Shown one piece after another: positions 1 through 5,509 of a stretch of 15,342 bases of DNA. Made by a program: the position numbers and the translations under genes. The stretch is from NCBI RefSeq assembly GCF_022771645.1, contig NZ_JALFCU010000092.1:1-15342 (forward strand), written 5' to 3'. This stretch comes from Selenomonas sp. (GTDB taxonomy: Bacteria; Bacillota; Negativicutes; Selenomonadales; Selenomonadaceae). Numbering within the stretch: the stretch's first letter is position 1; each line of letters starts with the position of its first letter. The notes beneath the pieces were generated by a model. That model ran no database searches. It had not been told where the DNA came from and saw nothing but the letters and a program-made list of their open reading frames with translations.

Positions 1-1
1 C

Positions 2-55
2 GACTTCCTGACGCGGAACCTCGCAGGCGATACCGCCTTCCGCCACGGAAGATAA
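2..55 (+). CDS. C-terminal end of an unidentified upstream gene (partial)
   Basis: An open frame enters the window at base 2 and reads DFLTRNLAGDTAFRHGR before a TAA at 53-55. Only 17 residues are visible, so the family cannot be recognised. The frame is supported by its clean stop, followed directly by a structured intergenic region and the next gene on the same strand. In Firmicutes mobile elements a gamma-glutamylcyclotransferase gene often follows an amidoligase-family gene, so that is one candidate identity; this is inference from the neighbour, not something these residues show. The small terminase subunit, missing elsewhere in the window, is another possibility. Confidence 0.5.
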   Translation, partial: DFLTRNLAGDTAFRHGR

Positions 56-61
56 CCTGCC

Positions 62-112
62 GCAGGAGCTAGCCTCCTGCCACCTGGAGCCGCGAAAGCG
101 GCCTTGAGGTGG
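62..112 (+). other. Two tandem RNA hairpins in the leader of the next gene
   Basis: Two perfect stems lie back to back. The first pairs GCAGGAG (62-68) with CTCCTGC (74-80) around a CTAGC loop. The second pairs CCACCT (80-85) with AGGTGG (107-112) and contains an inner stem GCCGC/GCGGC (89-93 with 98-102) closed by a GAAA tetraloop of the stable GNRA type. No T-run follows either stem, so they are not ordinary intrinsic terminators. They may protect or process the transcript, or control translation of the gene starting at 149. The function is unknown. Confidence 0.55.
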
Positions 113-148
113 TAGAAGGGTATCCCCTTCGGAAAGGAGAACACCACT

Positions 149-580
149 ATGGAAAAGAAACTCTACATCGCCTACGGCAGCAACCTCAACCGCGCCCAGA
201 TGGCGTGGCGCTGCCCGGCCGCCCGCTTCGTCAAGACGGACGCCATCCCGGACTACCGCCTGCTCTTTCGCGGGAGCAAGACCGGCTCGTACCTTACGGT
301 CGAGCCGATGCCGGGCCAGAGCGTCCCCGTCGCGATCTGGGAGGTCACGCCCGAGGACGAGGCCGCGCTCGACCGCTACGAAGGCTACCCAGCCTTCTAC
401 GACAAGGTCGAGGAAGAAAGCGGGCGCGGCTTCCTCTACGTGATGCAGCCGGGCCGCCCGCTCGGCAAGCCCACCCTGCGCTACGTCGAGACGTGCCTCG
501 AAGGCTACCGCGACATGGGCTTCGACGAGGACATCCTCTGGGAAGCCATCCGCGAAACCATCCGCGAAAGCCAGCGCTGA
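149..580 (+). CDS. Gamma-glutamylcyclotransferase-like (AIG2/GGCT fold) protein
   Basis: A 143-residue protein of the gamma-glutamylcyclotransferase/AIG2-like superfamily, small cytoplasmic enzymes that release 5-oxoproline from gamma-glutamyl amines or peptides. The substrate-loop motif YGSNL is at residues 9-13, and the catalytic glutamate is expected at E78 in LDRYEGYP. The length is normal for single-domain members. The ATG at 149 has an AAGGAG ribosome-binding site 9 bases upstream. Such genes occur in Firmicutes phages and mobile elements, sometimes beside amidoligases that make gamma-glutamyl or peptide amide bonds, which would make this the trimming or reversing enzyme. The real substrate here is unknown. 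The family call is firm; the physiological role is inference. Confidence 0.88.
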   Translation: MEKKLYIAYGSNLNRAQMAWRCPAARFVKTDAIPDYRLLFRGSKTGSYLTVEPMPGQSVPVAIWEVTPEDEAALDRYEGYPAFYDKVEEESGRGFLYVMQPGRPLGKPTLRYVETCLEGYRDMGFDEDILWEAIRETIRESQR

Positions 581-610
581 ACCCAAGGCGGGCAAGCCGC
601 CAAACATCGA

Positions 611-634
611 GAGGAGCCGCAATCCTCCTTTCTT
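611..634 (+). terminator. Weak hairpin terminator candidate after the GGCT-like gene
   Basis: AGGAG (612-616) pairs with CTCCT (625-629) around an 8-base loop, with a possible G-T closing pair, followed by the short T-rich stretch TTCTTG. A second small stem, GGCGG/CCGCC, is at 587-601. Both are short, so termination would be inefficient. The position just upstream of the first repeated promoter block is the main support. Confidence 0.3.
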
Positions 635-683
635 GTATACACACGAATCCGCTTGCTATTTCAGGCCGTCAGAGTGATATATG
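633..683 (+). promoter_or_regulatory. Repeated promoter block, copy 1
   Basis: Conserved block with TTGTATACAC (633-642), CGAA (643-646), a -35-like TTGCTA (653-658) and an extended -10 TGATATATG (TG at 675-676, hexamer TATATG 678-683), spacer 19. From 633 to 701 it differs from copy 3 (1518-1586) at only about five of 69 bases, while the genes behind them are unrelated. The palindrome TGTATACA is centred about 52 bases before the expected transcription start, a usual place for an activator site. It probably drives the gene at 732. The promoter call is inferred from four-fold conservation and -35/-10-like boxes. Confidence 0.6.
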
Positions 684-731
684 TACATGCAAGAAGGAAA
701 CCACCCAGACGCTTGAAAGGAGCAACCCACC

Positions 732-917
732 ATGAAGAGCATCAAGAAGACCTTGGAACAGATTGCCTGCGACAACATCGTGACCGTCCGGATGCGCGGC
801 GGCACCCTCGAAGCGCGGTACAACGACGAAGAGGATTTCCTCGACATTTCGGTCGGCGAACTGGAGACGGCGCTGCGCAAAGCCTACGAAGCAGGGCGGG
901 CGGCGGCGAAGAAGTAA
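732..917 (+). CDS. Small cassette protein, unknown function (61 aa)
   Basis: A 61-residue protein not recognised from any named family. It is mixed and charged: a helical-looking start (MKSIKKTLEQIACDN), a central acidic stretch around residues 32-38 (NDEEDFL), and an Ala/Lys-rich C-terminal helix ending in AGRAAAKK. No signal peptide, membrane segment or catalytic motif is visible. The ATG has a good GAAAGGAG site 10 bases upstream. It is the only gene of the first promoter cassette, with a promoter block at 633-683 and a terminator at 941-963, so it is probably transcribed alone. A small cytoplasmic phage accessory protein is the most that can be said. Confidence 0.72.
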   Translation: MKSIKKTLEQIACDNIVTVRMRGGTLEARYNDEEDFLDISVGELETALRKAYEAGRAAAKK

Positions 918-940
918 CCAGCCGAGCAACATCCCGAACG

Positions 941-963
941 GGAAGGGCCTGCGGGCCCTTTCC
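941..963 (+). terminator. Hairpin terminator of cassette 1 (repeated element)
   Basis: AAGGGCC (943-949) pairs with GGCCCTT (954-960) around a TGCG loop; the stem can extend to GGAAGGGCC with one G-T pair. Only a short T-run follows (TTTCCTCG). The same hairpin recurs after the next gene at 1479-1500 with the same flanks, including a preceding CCCGAACGGG, so it is a repeated module. The stem is strong but the T-tract weak. Confidence 0.6.
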
Positions 964-980
964 TCGTCGTGAAACGCCGA

Positions 981-1031
981 TTGTATACACGCGAAACCGC
1001 TTGCTATAAATCCCGTTCAGAGTGATTAATA
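981..1031 (+). promoter_or_regulatory. Repeated promoter block, copy 2
   Basis: TTGTATACAC (981-990) and CGAA (992-995) precede TTGCTA (1001-1006). After a 19-base spacer comes an extended -10, TG at 1023-1024 with hexamer TTAATA at 1026-1031. This is the most divergent -10 of the four copies. The conserved CAGAGTGAT just before the -10 is kept. It should drive the gene at 1092. Confidence 0.58.
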
Positions 1032-1091
1032 CACATGGGGAAAGGAAAAGCCCCGAGCCGACAAACCACCCTTTGAACGGAGGAACAAGCC

Positions 1092-1457
1092 ATGAAAACG
1101 CACATCGAGAAACTGGACATCATCTTCAAGACCCACGCCTGCCCCACGAAGAAGGAACTGGGCATGAACAACACCTTCGCAAGGGCGTACCTTTTCAGCC
1201 TGGAGGCGGGCAACGAGCTGCCGGACTTCCACGATGTCATCTGGGACGAGGACATCGACGGCATCCTCGAAGCCTGCAAAGCCTACGGCATTCGCGAGTT
1301 CACGATTTCCTGCAGCGCCTTCGGCCTGCTCGACAATCTCGCGGCCTTCACGGCGAAGGGCGCGAAGATTGACGGGATGGTCAAAATCAACGACCGCTTC
1401 ACCGAGATCGACAGCACCGAGAAGCGGAAGCTCAACGCCATCCAGCTGAGCATCTGA
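1092..1457 (+). CDS. Conserved small mobile-element protein, unknown function (121 aa)
   Basis: A 121-residue cytoplasmic protein beginning MKTHIEKLDIIFKTHACPTK. The pattern (a short helix, then PTKKELGMNNTFARAY, then an acidic DEDIDGILEACKAYGI segment and a C-terminal beta-rich part) resembles small proteins I recall from Clostridia phages and conjugative elements that carry only a DUF name. No function is known to me. No signal peptide or membrane segment is visible. The ATG has an ACGGAGGA site at good spacing. It has its own promoter block (981-1031) and terminator (1479-1500), so it is a single-gene transcription unit. The segment at residues 53-85 could be an alpha/beta interaction surface, but this is speculation. 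Confidence 0.8.
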   Translation: MKTHIEKLDIIFKTHACPTKKELGMNNTFARAYLFSLEAGNELPDFHDVIWDEDIDGILEACKAYGIREFTISCSAFGLLDNLAAFTAKGAKIDGMVKINDRFTEIDSTEKRKLNAIQLSI

Positions 1458-1478
1458 AGCCGAGCGACAACCCGAACG

Positions 1479-1500
1479 GGAAGGGCCTGCGGGCCCTTTC
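1479..1500 (+). terminator. Hairpin terminator of cassette 2 (repeated element)
   Basis: AAGGGCC (1481-1487) pairs with GGCCCTT (1492-1498) around TGCG, followed by TTTCTTCG. The whole stretch from 1459 into the next promoter matches 921 onward, with few substitutions and about one indel, so the terminator and the promoter behind it form a single repeated junction. Confidence 0.62.
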
Positions 1501-1517
1501 TTCGTCGTGCCGTTCGA

Positions 1518-1568
1518 TTGTATACACACGAATCCGCTTGCTATTTCCGGCCCGCAGAGTGATATATA
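1518..1568 (+). promoter_or_regulatory. Repeated promoter block, copy 3
   Basis: TTGTATACAC (1518-1527), CGAA (1529-1532), TTGCTA (1538-1543), a 19-base spacer, then extended -10 TG (1560-1561) with TATATA (1563-1568). It is nearly identical to copy 1, including the first transcribed bases ACATGCAAGAAGGAAAC. It serves the gene at 1619. Confidence 0.62.
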
Positions 1569-1618
1569 GACATGCAAGAAGGAAACACACCTGCGAAGCC
1601 TGAAAGGAGCAAACCACC

Positions 1619-1843
1619 ATGTACACGCACGGAACCATCCAGATCGAAAACGAGACCTTCACCTACGATGCCAAGCACTTCGACGAGCCGTCGGAGTACG
1701 GCATCGAGGGCGGGCGCATCAGCAAGCTCGCCATCCGCAAGGGGCGCGAGGTGGTGCTGAACTACGACCGGGGCTGGGTTATCGAGCCCGAGACCGAGGG
1801 CGCACAGCTGGCGCTCCTGGCCATCTGCCAGAAGCTGAACTGA
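1619..1843 (+). CDS. Small conserved cassette protein, unknown function (74 aa)
   Basis: A 74-residue protein with the conserved-looking core YGIEGGRISKLAIRKG followed by NYDRGWVIEP. I recall this pattern (GGRISKL and NYDRGW) in short uncharacterised proteins of Firmicutes mobile elements, but no function is known. It appears to be a compact beta-rich domain with no membrane segment or signal peptide. The ATG at 1619 has GAAAGGAG 10 bases upstream. It is the sole gene of the third promoter cassette and is followed by the strongest terminator of the region (1905-1930). Confidence 0.78.
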   Translation: MYTHGTIQIENETFTYDAKHFDEPSEYGIEGGRISKLAIRKGREVVLNYDRGWVIEPETEGAQLALLAICQKLN

Positions 1844-1904
1844 ACACGAAAGCACCCGAGCGGGCGGGGCCGAGAGACCCTGCTTGCTCGTCGGAAAATA
1901 AAGC

Positions 1905-1930
1905 AAGCCGCTCGTCGGGCGGCTTTTTTG
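1905..1930 (+). terminator. Intrinsic terminator upstream of the terminase gene
   Basis: AAGCCGC (1905-1911) pairs with GCGGCTT (1919-1925) around a 7-base loop, and six T residues follow (1924-1929). This is a classic rho-independent terminator. An alternative pairing of GCTTGC (1882-1887) with GCAAGC (1903-1908) would use the first arm of the terminator stem. No convincing promoter is visible between it and the terminase start at 1977. Confidence 0.82.
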
Positions 1931-1976
1931 ATGAAGCGAAGGCGGGCGGTCTTGCTCGTGGAAAGGATGATGGAAA

Positions 1977-3578
1977 TTGCGGAAGCTCGAAAATTACACG
2001 CCGACGCGTTTCATGCAAGAGGACTCGCATTACGACAAGGCTGCGGCGGATTTTGCCGTGGCGTTCATCGAGAGCCTTTGCCATACGAAAGGAACGTGGG
2101 CGGGGCAGCCGTTCGAGCTCATCGACTGGCAGGAGCGCATCGTTCGCGATTTGTTCGGCGTGCTGAAGCCGAACGGCTACCGCCAGTTCAACACGGCGTA
2201 CATCGAGATTCCGAAAAAGCAGGGCAAGTCGGAGCTGGCTGCGGCCGTCGCGTTGCTCCTTTGTTGTGGTGATGGGGAGCAACGTGCCGAAGTGTATGGC
2301 TGCGCCGCCGACCGGCAGCAGGCGAGCATCGTGTTCGAGGTCGCGGCGGACATGGTACGGATGTGCCCGGCGCTTTCGCGGCGCGTGAAAATCCTCGCAT
2401 CGCAGAAGCGCATGATGTACCTTCCGACGAACAGCTTTTATCAAGTCCTCTCCGCCGAGGCGTATTCGAAGCATGGCTTCAACGTCCACGGCGTGGTGTT
2501 CGACGAGCTCCACACGCAGCCGAACCGGAAGCTCTTCGACGTCATGACGAAGGGCTCGGGCGATGCCCGCATGCAGCCGCTGTATTTCCTCATCACGACG
2601 GCGGGGACGGACACGCAGTCCATCTGCTACGAGACGCACCAGAAAGCGCAGGACATCCTCGAAGGGCGAAAGCACGACCCGACGTTCTATCCCGTCATCT
2701 ACGGTGCGCCGAGCGAGGCCGATTGGACGGCTCCCGAGGTGTGGGCGAAAGCGAATCCGTCGCTCGGCATCACGATCGGGTTCGACAAAGTGCAGGCAGC
2801 GTGCGAGTCGGCGAAGCAGAATCCGGGCGAGGAAAATGCGTTCCGCCAGCTGCGATTGAACCAATGGGTGAAGCAGAGCATCCGCTGGATGCCGATGGCG
2901 AAATGGGATGCGTGCGCGTTTCCCGTTGATGAAAAATCGCTCGAAGGGCGCGTCTGCTACGGCGGGCTCGACCTTTCCAGCACGACGGACATCACGGCGT
3001 TCGTGCTCGTGTTCCCGCCAAGGTCGGAGGACGAGCGCTTCGTCGTGCTACCGTATTTCTGGATTCCCGAGGAAAACGTCGACCTGCGCGTGCGGCGCGA
3101 CCATGTCCCGTACGATACGTGGCAGCGGCAGGGTGTCCTCCAGACCACGGAAGGGAACGTTGTGCATTACGGCTTCATCGAGCAGTTCATCGGGCGGCTC
3201 GGCGAGCGCTTCCACATCCGCGAGATCGCGTTCGACCGCTGGGGCGCGGTGCAGATGGTGCAAAACCTCGAAGGCATGGGCTTTACGGTCGTGCCGTTCG
3301 GCCAGGGCTTCGCGTCCATGTCCCCACCGACAAAGGAATTGATGAAGCTCGTTCTCGAACAACGCATCGCCCACGGCGGTCATCCCGTCCTGCGGTGGAA
3401 CATGGACAACATTTTCATCCGTACCGACCCGGCCGGCAACATCAAGGCGGACAAGCAGAAATCGACCGAGAAGATTGACGGGGCCATCGCGCTCATCATG
3501 GCCCTCGACCGCGCCATCCGCTGCGGCAACGAGGATGGCGAAAGCGTGTATGACAAGCGGGGCGTCGTGGTGCTCTGA
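1977..3578 (+). CDS. terL: Phage terminase large subunit (Terminase_1 type)
   Basis: A 533-residue terminase large subunit, the ATPase-nuclease that cuts concatemeric phage DNA and pumps it through the portal. The N-terminal ATPase has a Walker A-like PKKQGKS at residues 79-85 and Walker B VVFDE at 173-177 (DELH), with a coupling-type LITTAGT near residue 206. The C-terminal RNase H-like nuclease starts with GGLDLSSTTDITAF near residue 330 and continues with FDRWGAVQMV and KIDGAIALIMALDRA. Length and architecture are complete. The start is a TTG at 1977 with AAAGGA 9 bases upstream; nearby ATGs are out of frame. No small subunit gene precedes it in this window, which is unusual. The portal gene, normally adjacent, is displaced by about 2 kb of accessory genes. 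Confidence 0.96.
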   Translation: MRKLENYTPTRFMQEDSHYDKAAADFAVAFIESLCHTKGTWAGQPFELIDWQERIVRDLFGVLKPNGYRQFNTAYIEIPKKQGKSELAAAVALLLCCGDGEQRAEVYGCAADRQQASIVFEVAADMVRMCPALSRRVKILASQKRMMYLPTNSFYQVLSAEAYSKHGFNVHGVVFDELHTQPNRKLFDVMTKGSGDARMQPLYFLITTAGTDTQSICYETHQKAQDILEGRKHDPTFYPVIYGAPSEADWTAPEVWAKANPSLGITIGFDKVQAACESAKQNPGEENAFRQLRLNQWVKQSIRWMPMAKWDACAFPVDEKSLEGRVCYGGLDLSSTTDITAFVLVFPPRSEDERFVVLPYFWIPEENVDLRVRRDHVPYDTWQRQGVLQTTEGNVVHYGFIEQFIGRLGERFHIREIAFDRWGAVQMVQNLEGMGFTVVPFGQGFASMSPPTKELMKLVLEQRIAHGGHPVLRWNMDNIFIRTDPAGNIKADKQKSTEKIDGAIALIMALDRAIRCGNEDGESVYDKRGVVVL

Positions 3579-3586
3579 AACGTTGA

Positions 3587-3635
3587 GTATACACGCGGAA
3601 TCGCTTGCTATTCGTGTGCTTTAGAGTGATATATA
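3587..3635 (+). promoter_or_regulatory. Repeated promoter block, copy 4
   Basis: GTATACAC (3587-3594), GCGGAATCGC, TTGCTA (3605-3610), a 19-base spacer and the extended -10 TG (3627-3628) with TATATA (3630-3635). It starts 9 bases after the terminase stop codon, far from the other three copies. The preceding bases are TTGA instead of TT, so the outer palindrome is reduced to GTATAC. It drives the gene at 3681. Confidence 0.6.
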
Positions 3636-3680
3636 GACATGCCGAAGGGAACAGAAACACACGAACAGGAGGAGATTCAA

Positions 3681-4010
3681 ATGACCAGACAGGAACTCAA
3701 CAGCATCATCGAAGCCAAGGCGGCGGACTACGGATTCGGCATCAAGCACGAAGGCGACCGCATCACGGCGGTCACGGGCAGGAAGGGCAGCTACATCAGC
3801 ATCCACATTTTCGAGAGGCCGAACTTCGAAAAGAGCGACCTCCAGAAGCGCATCGGGGTGCACGACATTGAAATCCATACCAACATTTGCGGCATGGGCG
3901 GCGAGCCCACGATGGACGAGCTCTTCGAAGCGGCAGACGAAATCGAGCGCGGCGCGAAGCTCACGAACGACCTCCGCAGTCTGAACCTCAGCGTCGAAGA
4001 AAAGTTCTAA
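3681..4010 (+). CDS. Small cassette protein, unknown function (109 aa)
   Basis: A 109-residue protein beginning MTRQELNSIIEAKAADYG. It has an N-terminal helix, a beta-rich middle (ITAVTGRKGSYISIHIFERP), a possible HDIEIHTNICGMGG stretch near residues 60-73 and an acidic C-terminal helix (TMDELFEAADEIERG). No family is recognised. The ATG at 3681 is chosen because AGGAGGAG lies 6 bases upstream. An in-frame ATG at 3639 would add 14 residues but has no ribosome-binding site and sits at the predicted transcription start. It is the only gene of cassette 4, between the terminase gene and the convergent AbiE operon. A link with AbiE is possible but unsupported. Confidence 0.75.
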   Translation: MTRQELNSIIEAKAADYGFGIKHEGDRITAVTGRKGSYISIHIFERPNFEKSDLQKRIGVHDIEIHTNICGMGGEPTMDELFEAADEIERGAKLTNDLRSLNLSVEEKF

Positions 4011-4031
4011 AGCCGAAGCCCTGCAGACACA

Positions 4032-4064
4032 CAACGGCACCGCTCGAGAAAGGCGGTGCCGTTG
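4032..4064. terminator. Convergent hairpin between the small gene and abiEii
   Basis: A perfect 12-bp stem, CAACGGCACCGC (4032-4043) with GCGGTGCCGTTG (4053-4064), with a 9-base loop. It lies between the forward stop at 4010 and the reverse stop at 4070-4072, so it can serve both converging transcripts. Neither side has a good T-run, so it may act mainly as a block or RNA-end stabiliser. Confidence 0.65.
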
Positions 4065-4069
4065 CGCGG

Positions 4070-4918
4070 TTACTGTGTGGATTCGATTTTCTGGAAGAGC
4101 GCGGTGGCACTTTCGATGATGTCGGCGTAGGAGAGGTCAGCAGCATACGAGAATTTCTTCTGGTACGATTGCCAGAGCCGCTGGATGGACGGATTGCTTG
4201 CAATCCCGTCGAGAATGGTCGTTCCGTCTTCGAGCAGACGTTCCGTGCCGCGTTTGCGGCAGGTCGCTTGGAAGGCGGCGCGGAGCGTCGGTGCATCTAT
4301 GGTTTCGGCATAGCGTCGGCTGAGTTCATGGATGTCGTAGAAATCACGCATGCGCGTGTTCAGCACGCCACGCGCCAGCACGGTCTGCAGCTTTTCCGCG
4401 AGGATGGTTTCGAGGTTGTACGACCAGAGCGGGATGCTGCGGTCTTCCGTCAGAAGCTTGTAATCGTACCGGATTTCGCGAGGCGTGATGGCATCGCCCG
4501 TCGAAATGTCAAGTTTCAAAGGAATCGGCATCGGGCCGAGCGTCGCGTCCATCGCGACGCGGATGCCCGGATATTCCATCTCGTCCATGATTTGCTCGGC
4601 GCGTTTCACGCGAAAGGCGATGCCGTCATCGAGATCGATAGCGCTGATTTCCGTGAGCATCTGGAGCAGGTGATCTTCCGAAAGCTCCTCGTTTTTGACG
4701 CTGGCGTCGATGTCCATCGTCGAGCGGAGTGCGACGCCAATCAGCGACGTGACGAGGATGCCGCCCTTGATGATGAAATGGTCACGGTACGGCGAGACGG
4801 AGATGCGTTCGAGAAAGCGTTCCATCATGAAGATGCGCATGAGGATTCTGGCATCGGCGTGGTTCGTTTGCGCGAGACTTTTGATGCGTCCTTTCAGCTG
4901 GGCGGGCGTGAGTTTCAT
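4070..4918 (-). CDS. abiEii: AbiEii nucleotidyltransferase toxin (type IV toxin-antitoxin)
   Basis: A 282-residue AbiEii/AbiGii-family toxin of the DNA polymerase beta-type nucleotidyltransferase fold. Characterised relatives bind nucleotides and stop growth; the MenT branch modifies tRNA acceptor ends. The active-site pattern is visible: GG at 52-53, then RSTMDID at 65-71 with the metal-binding pair D69 and D71; a second block KLDISTGD at 135-142 supplying D137; ILAEKL at 172-177; and RMRDFYDI at 189-196. All four blocks are intact, so it should be active. The ATG at 4918 overlaps the AbiEi stop by one base (TGATG), so translation is coupled. A longer frame to 5083 exists but only overlaps the antitoxin gene. 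It lies opposite to the phage head genes. Confidence 0.93.
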   Translation of the reverse strand: MKLTPAQLKGRIKSLAQTNHADARILMRIFMMERFLERISVSPYRDHFIIKGGILVTSLIGVALRSTMDIDASVKNEELSEDHLLQMLTEISAIDLDDGIAFRVKRAEQIMDEMEYPGIRVAMDATLGPMPIPLKLDISTGDAITPREIRYDYKLLTEDRSIPLWSYNLETILAEKLQTVLARGVLNTRMRDFYDIHELSRRYAETIDAPTLRAAFQATCRKRGTERLLEDGTTILDGIASNPSIQRLWQSYQKKFSYAADLSYADIIESATALFQKIESTQ

Positions 4919-5499
4919 CAGAGAAGCACCTCCAGATAGGTTCGCAAAACGTTCTGTACACGGAAGAGGCGTGTGTATTCCATGAGCCGGTTCAAGTCCT
5001 TGTCCTTGCGGGCGGCGTAGCGCTTGAGCGCGGACTGAAAGTCTTGGAAATCGAAGTGGCTGCGGCTGCGGACAAGGTCGCAAATCGTCCGTTCGAGGTC
5101 GTACATGGGAATCTCGTGACCGAAGGCGTTCGTGATGGCTTCCTTGCCGATGGGCAGGAGCTCTTTCTTGACGGTGTAGGCCTTTACGCCGGAAGCCGTG
5201 AGCTTCTGCGTGTTGTAGCCAGAATAAATCGTGAGCGTCGGCCGCATCGGCTCGCGGTCGACGAGGTCGTGATAGTAGAGCGCTTCGTCATGGGAAAAGA
5301 CCGCTTGCGGGCAGCGGAGGTGCAAGACATAGGCGGCATCCTCCCAGCGCTCGGGCGAGAGGTAGATGCCGTGCGCGAGACGCTCTAGCTGGTTCTTTTG
5401 GACAAATTGATAGAAGGTGCTTTTCGGGATGCCGCTTTTCCGGGCGTTTTTTGCGAGGAGCACACCGGCATCGTCCATGCAGTTTTGTACGGTGTTCAT
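4918..5499 (-). CDS. abiEi: AbiEi antitoxin / autorepressor (type IV toxin-antitoxin)
   Basis: A 193-residue AbiEi-type antitoxin. In studied systems it does not bind the toxin but counteracts its effect and represses the operon through an N-terminal winged helix. Here residues 10-48 (AGVLLAKNARKSGIPKSTFY onward to GIYLSP) form the winged helix-turn-helix expected for the family. The C-terminal domain carries the typical YDLERTICDLVR near residue 150. The ATG at 5499 is chosen because the promoter -10 lies at 5529-5524; the frame open to 5553 runs through the promoter, so a longer protein is unlikely. The ribosome-binding site (GGTGAT) is poor. It forms an operon with abiEii. Confidence 0.9.
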   Translation of the reverse strand: MNTVQNCMDDAGVLLAKNARKSGIPKSTFYQFVQKNQLERLAHGIYLSPERWEDAAYVLHLRCPQAVFSHDEALYYHDLVDREPMRPTLTIYSGYNTQKLTASGVKAYTVKKELLPIGKEAITNAFGHEIPMYDLERTICDLVRSRSHFDFQDFQSALKRYAARKDKDLNRLMEYTRLFRVQNVLRTYLEVLL

Positions 5500-5509
5500 C
5501 GTATCACCA

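Noticed and set aside
109..735. A 208-codon forward frame overlapping the GGCT-like gene
   Set aside because: Pro/Arg-rich out-of-frame translation; the overlapping 149-580 frame has the family motifs and the ribosome-binding site.
1779..2864. A 361-codon reverse-strand open frame opposite terL
   Set aside because: Runs through the clear intrinsic terminator and the terminase ATPase motifs; Arg-rich shadow frame without a start signal.
633..3635. The repeated blocks as a CRISPR array or attachment sites
   Set aside because: Only four copies with irregular gene-length spacing, and each contains -35/-10-like boxes in the same orientation in front of a gene; promoter function explains them better.
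3887..4939. A 350-codon forward frame opposite abiEii
   Set aside because: Antisense shadow of abiEii; passes through the convergent hairpin and shows no domain.
4918..5083. A 55-residue N-terminal extension of AbiEii
   Set aside because: It lies wholly inside abiEi in another frame; the family starts at the 4918 ATG, which is coupled to the abiEi stop.
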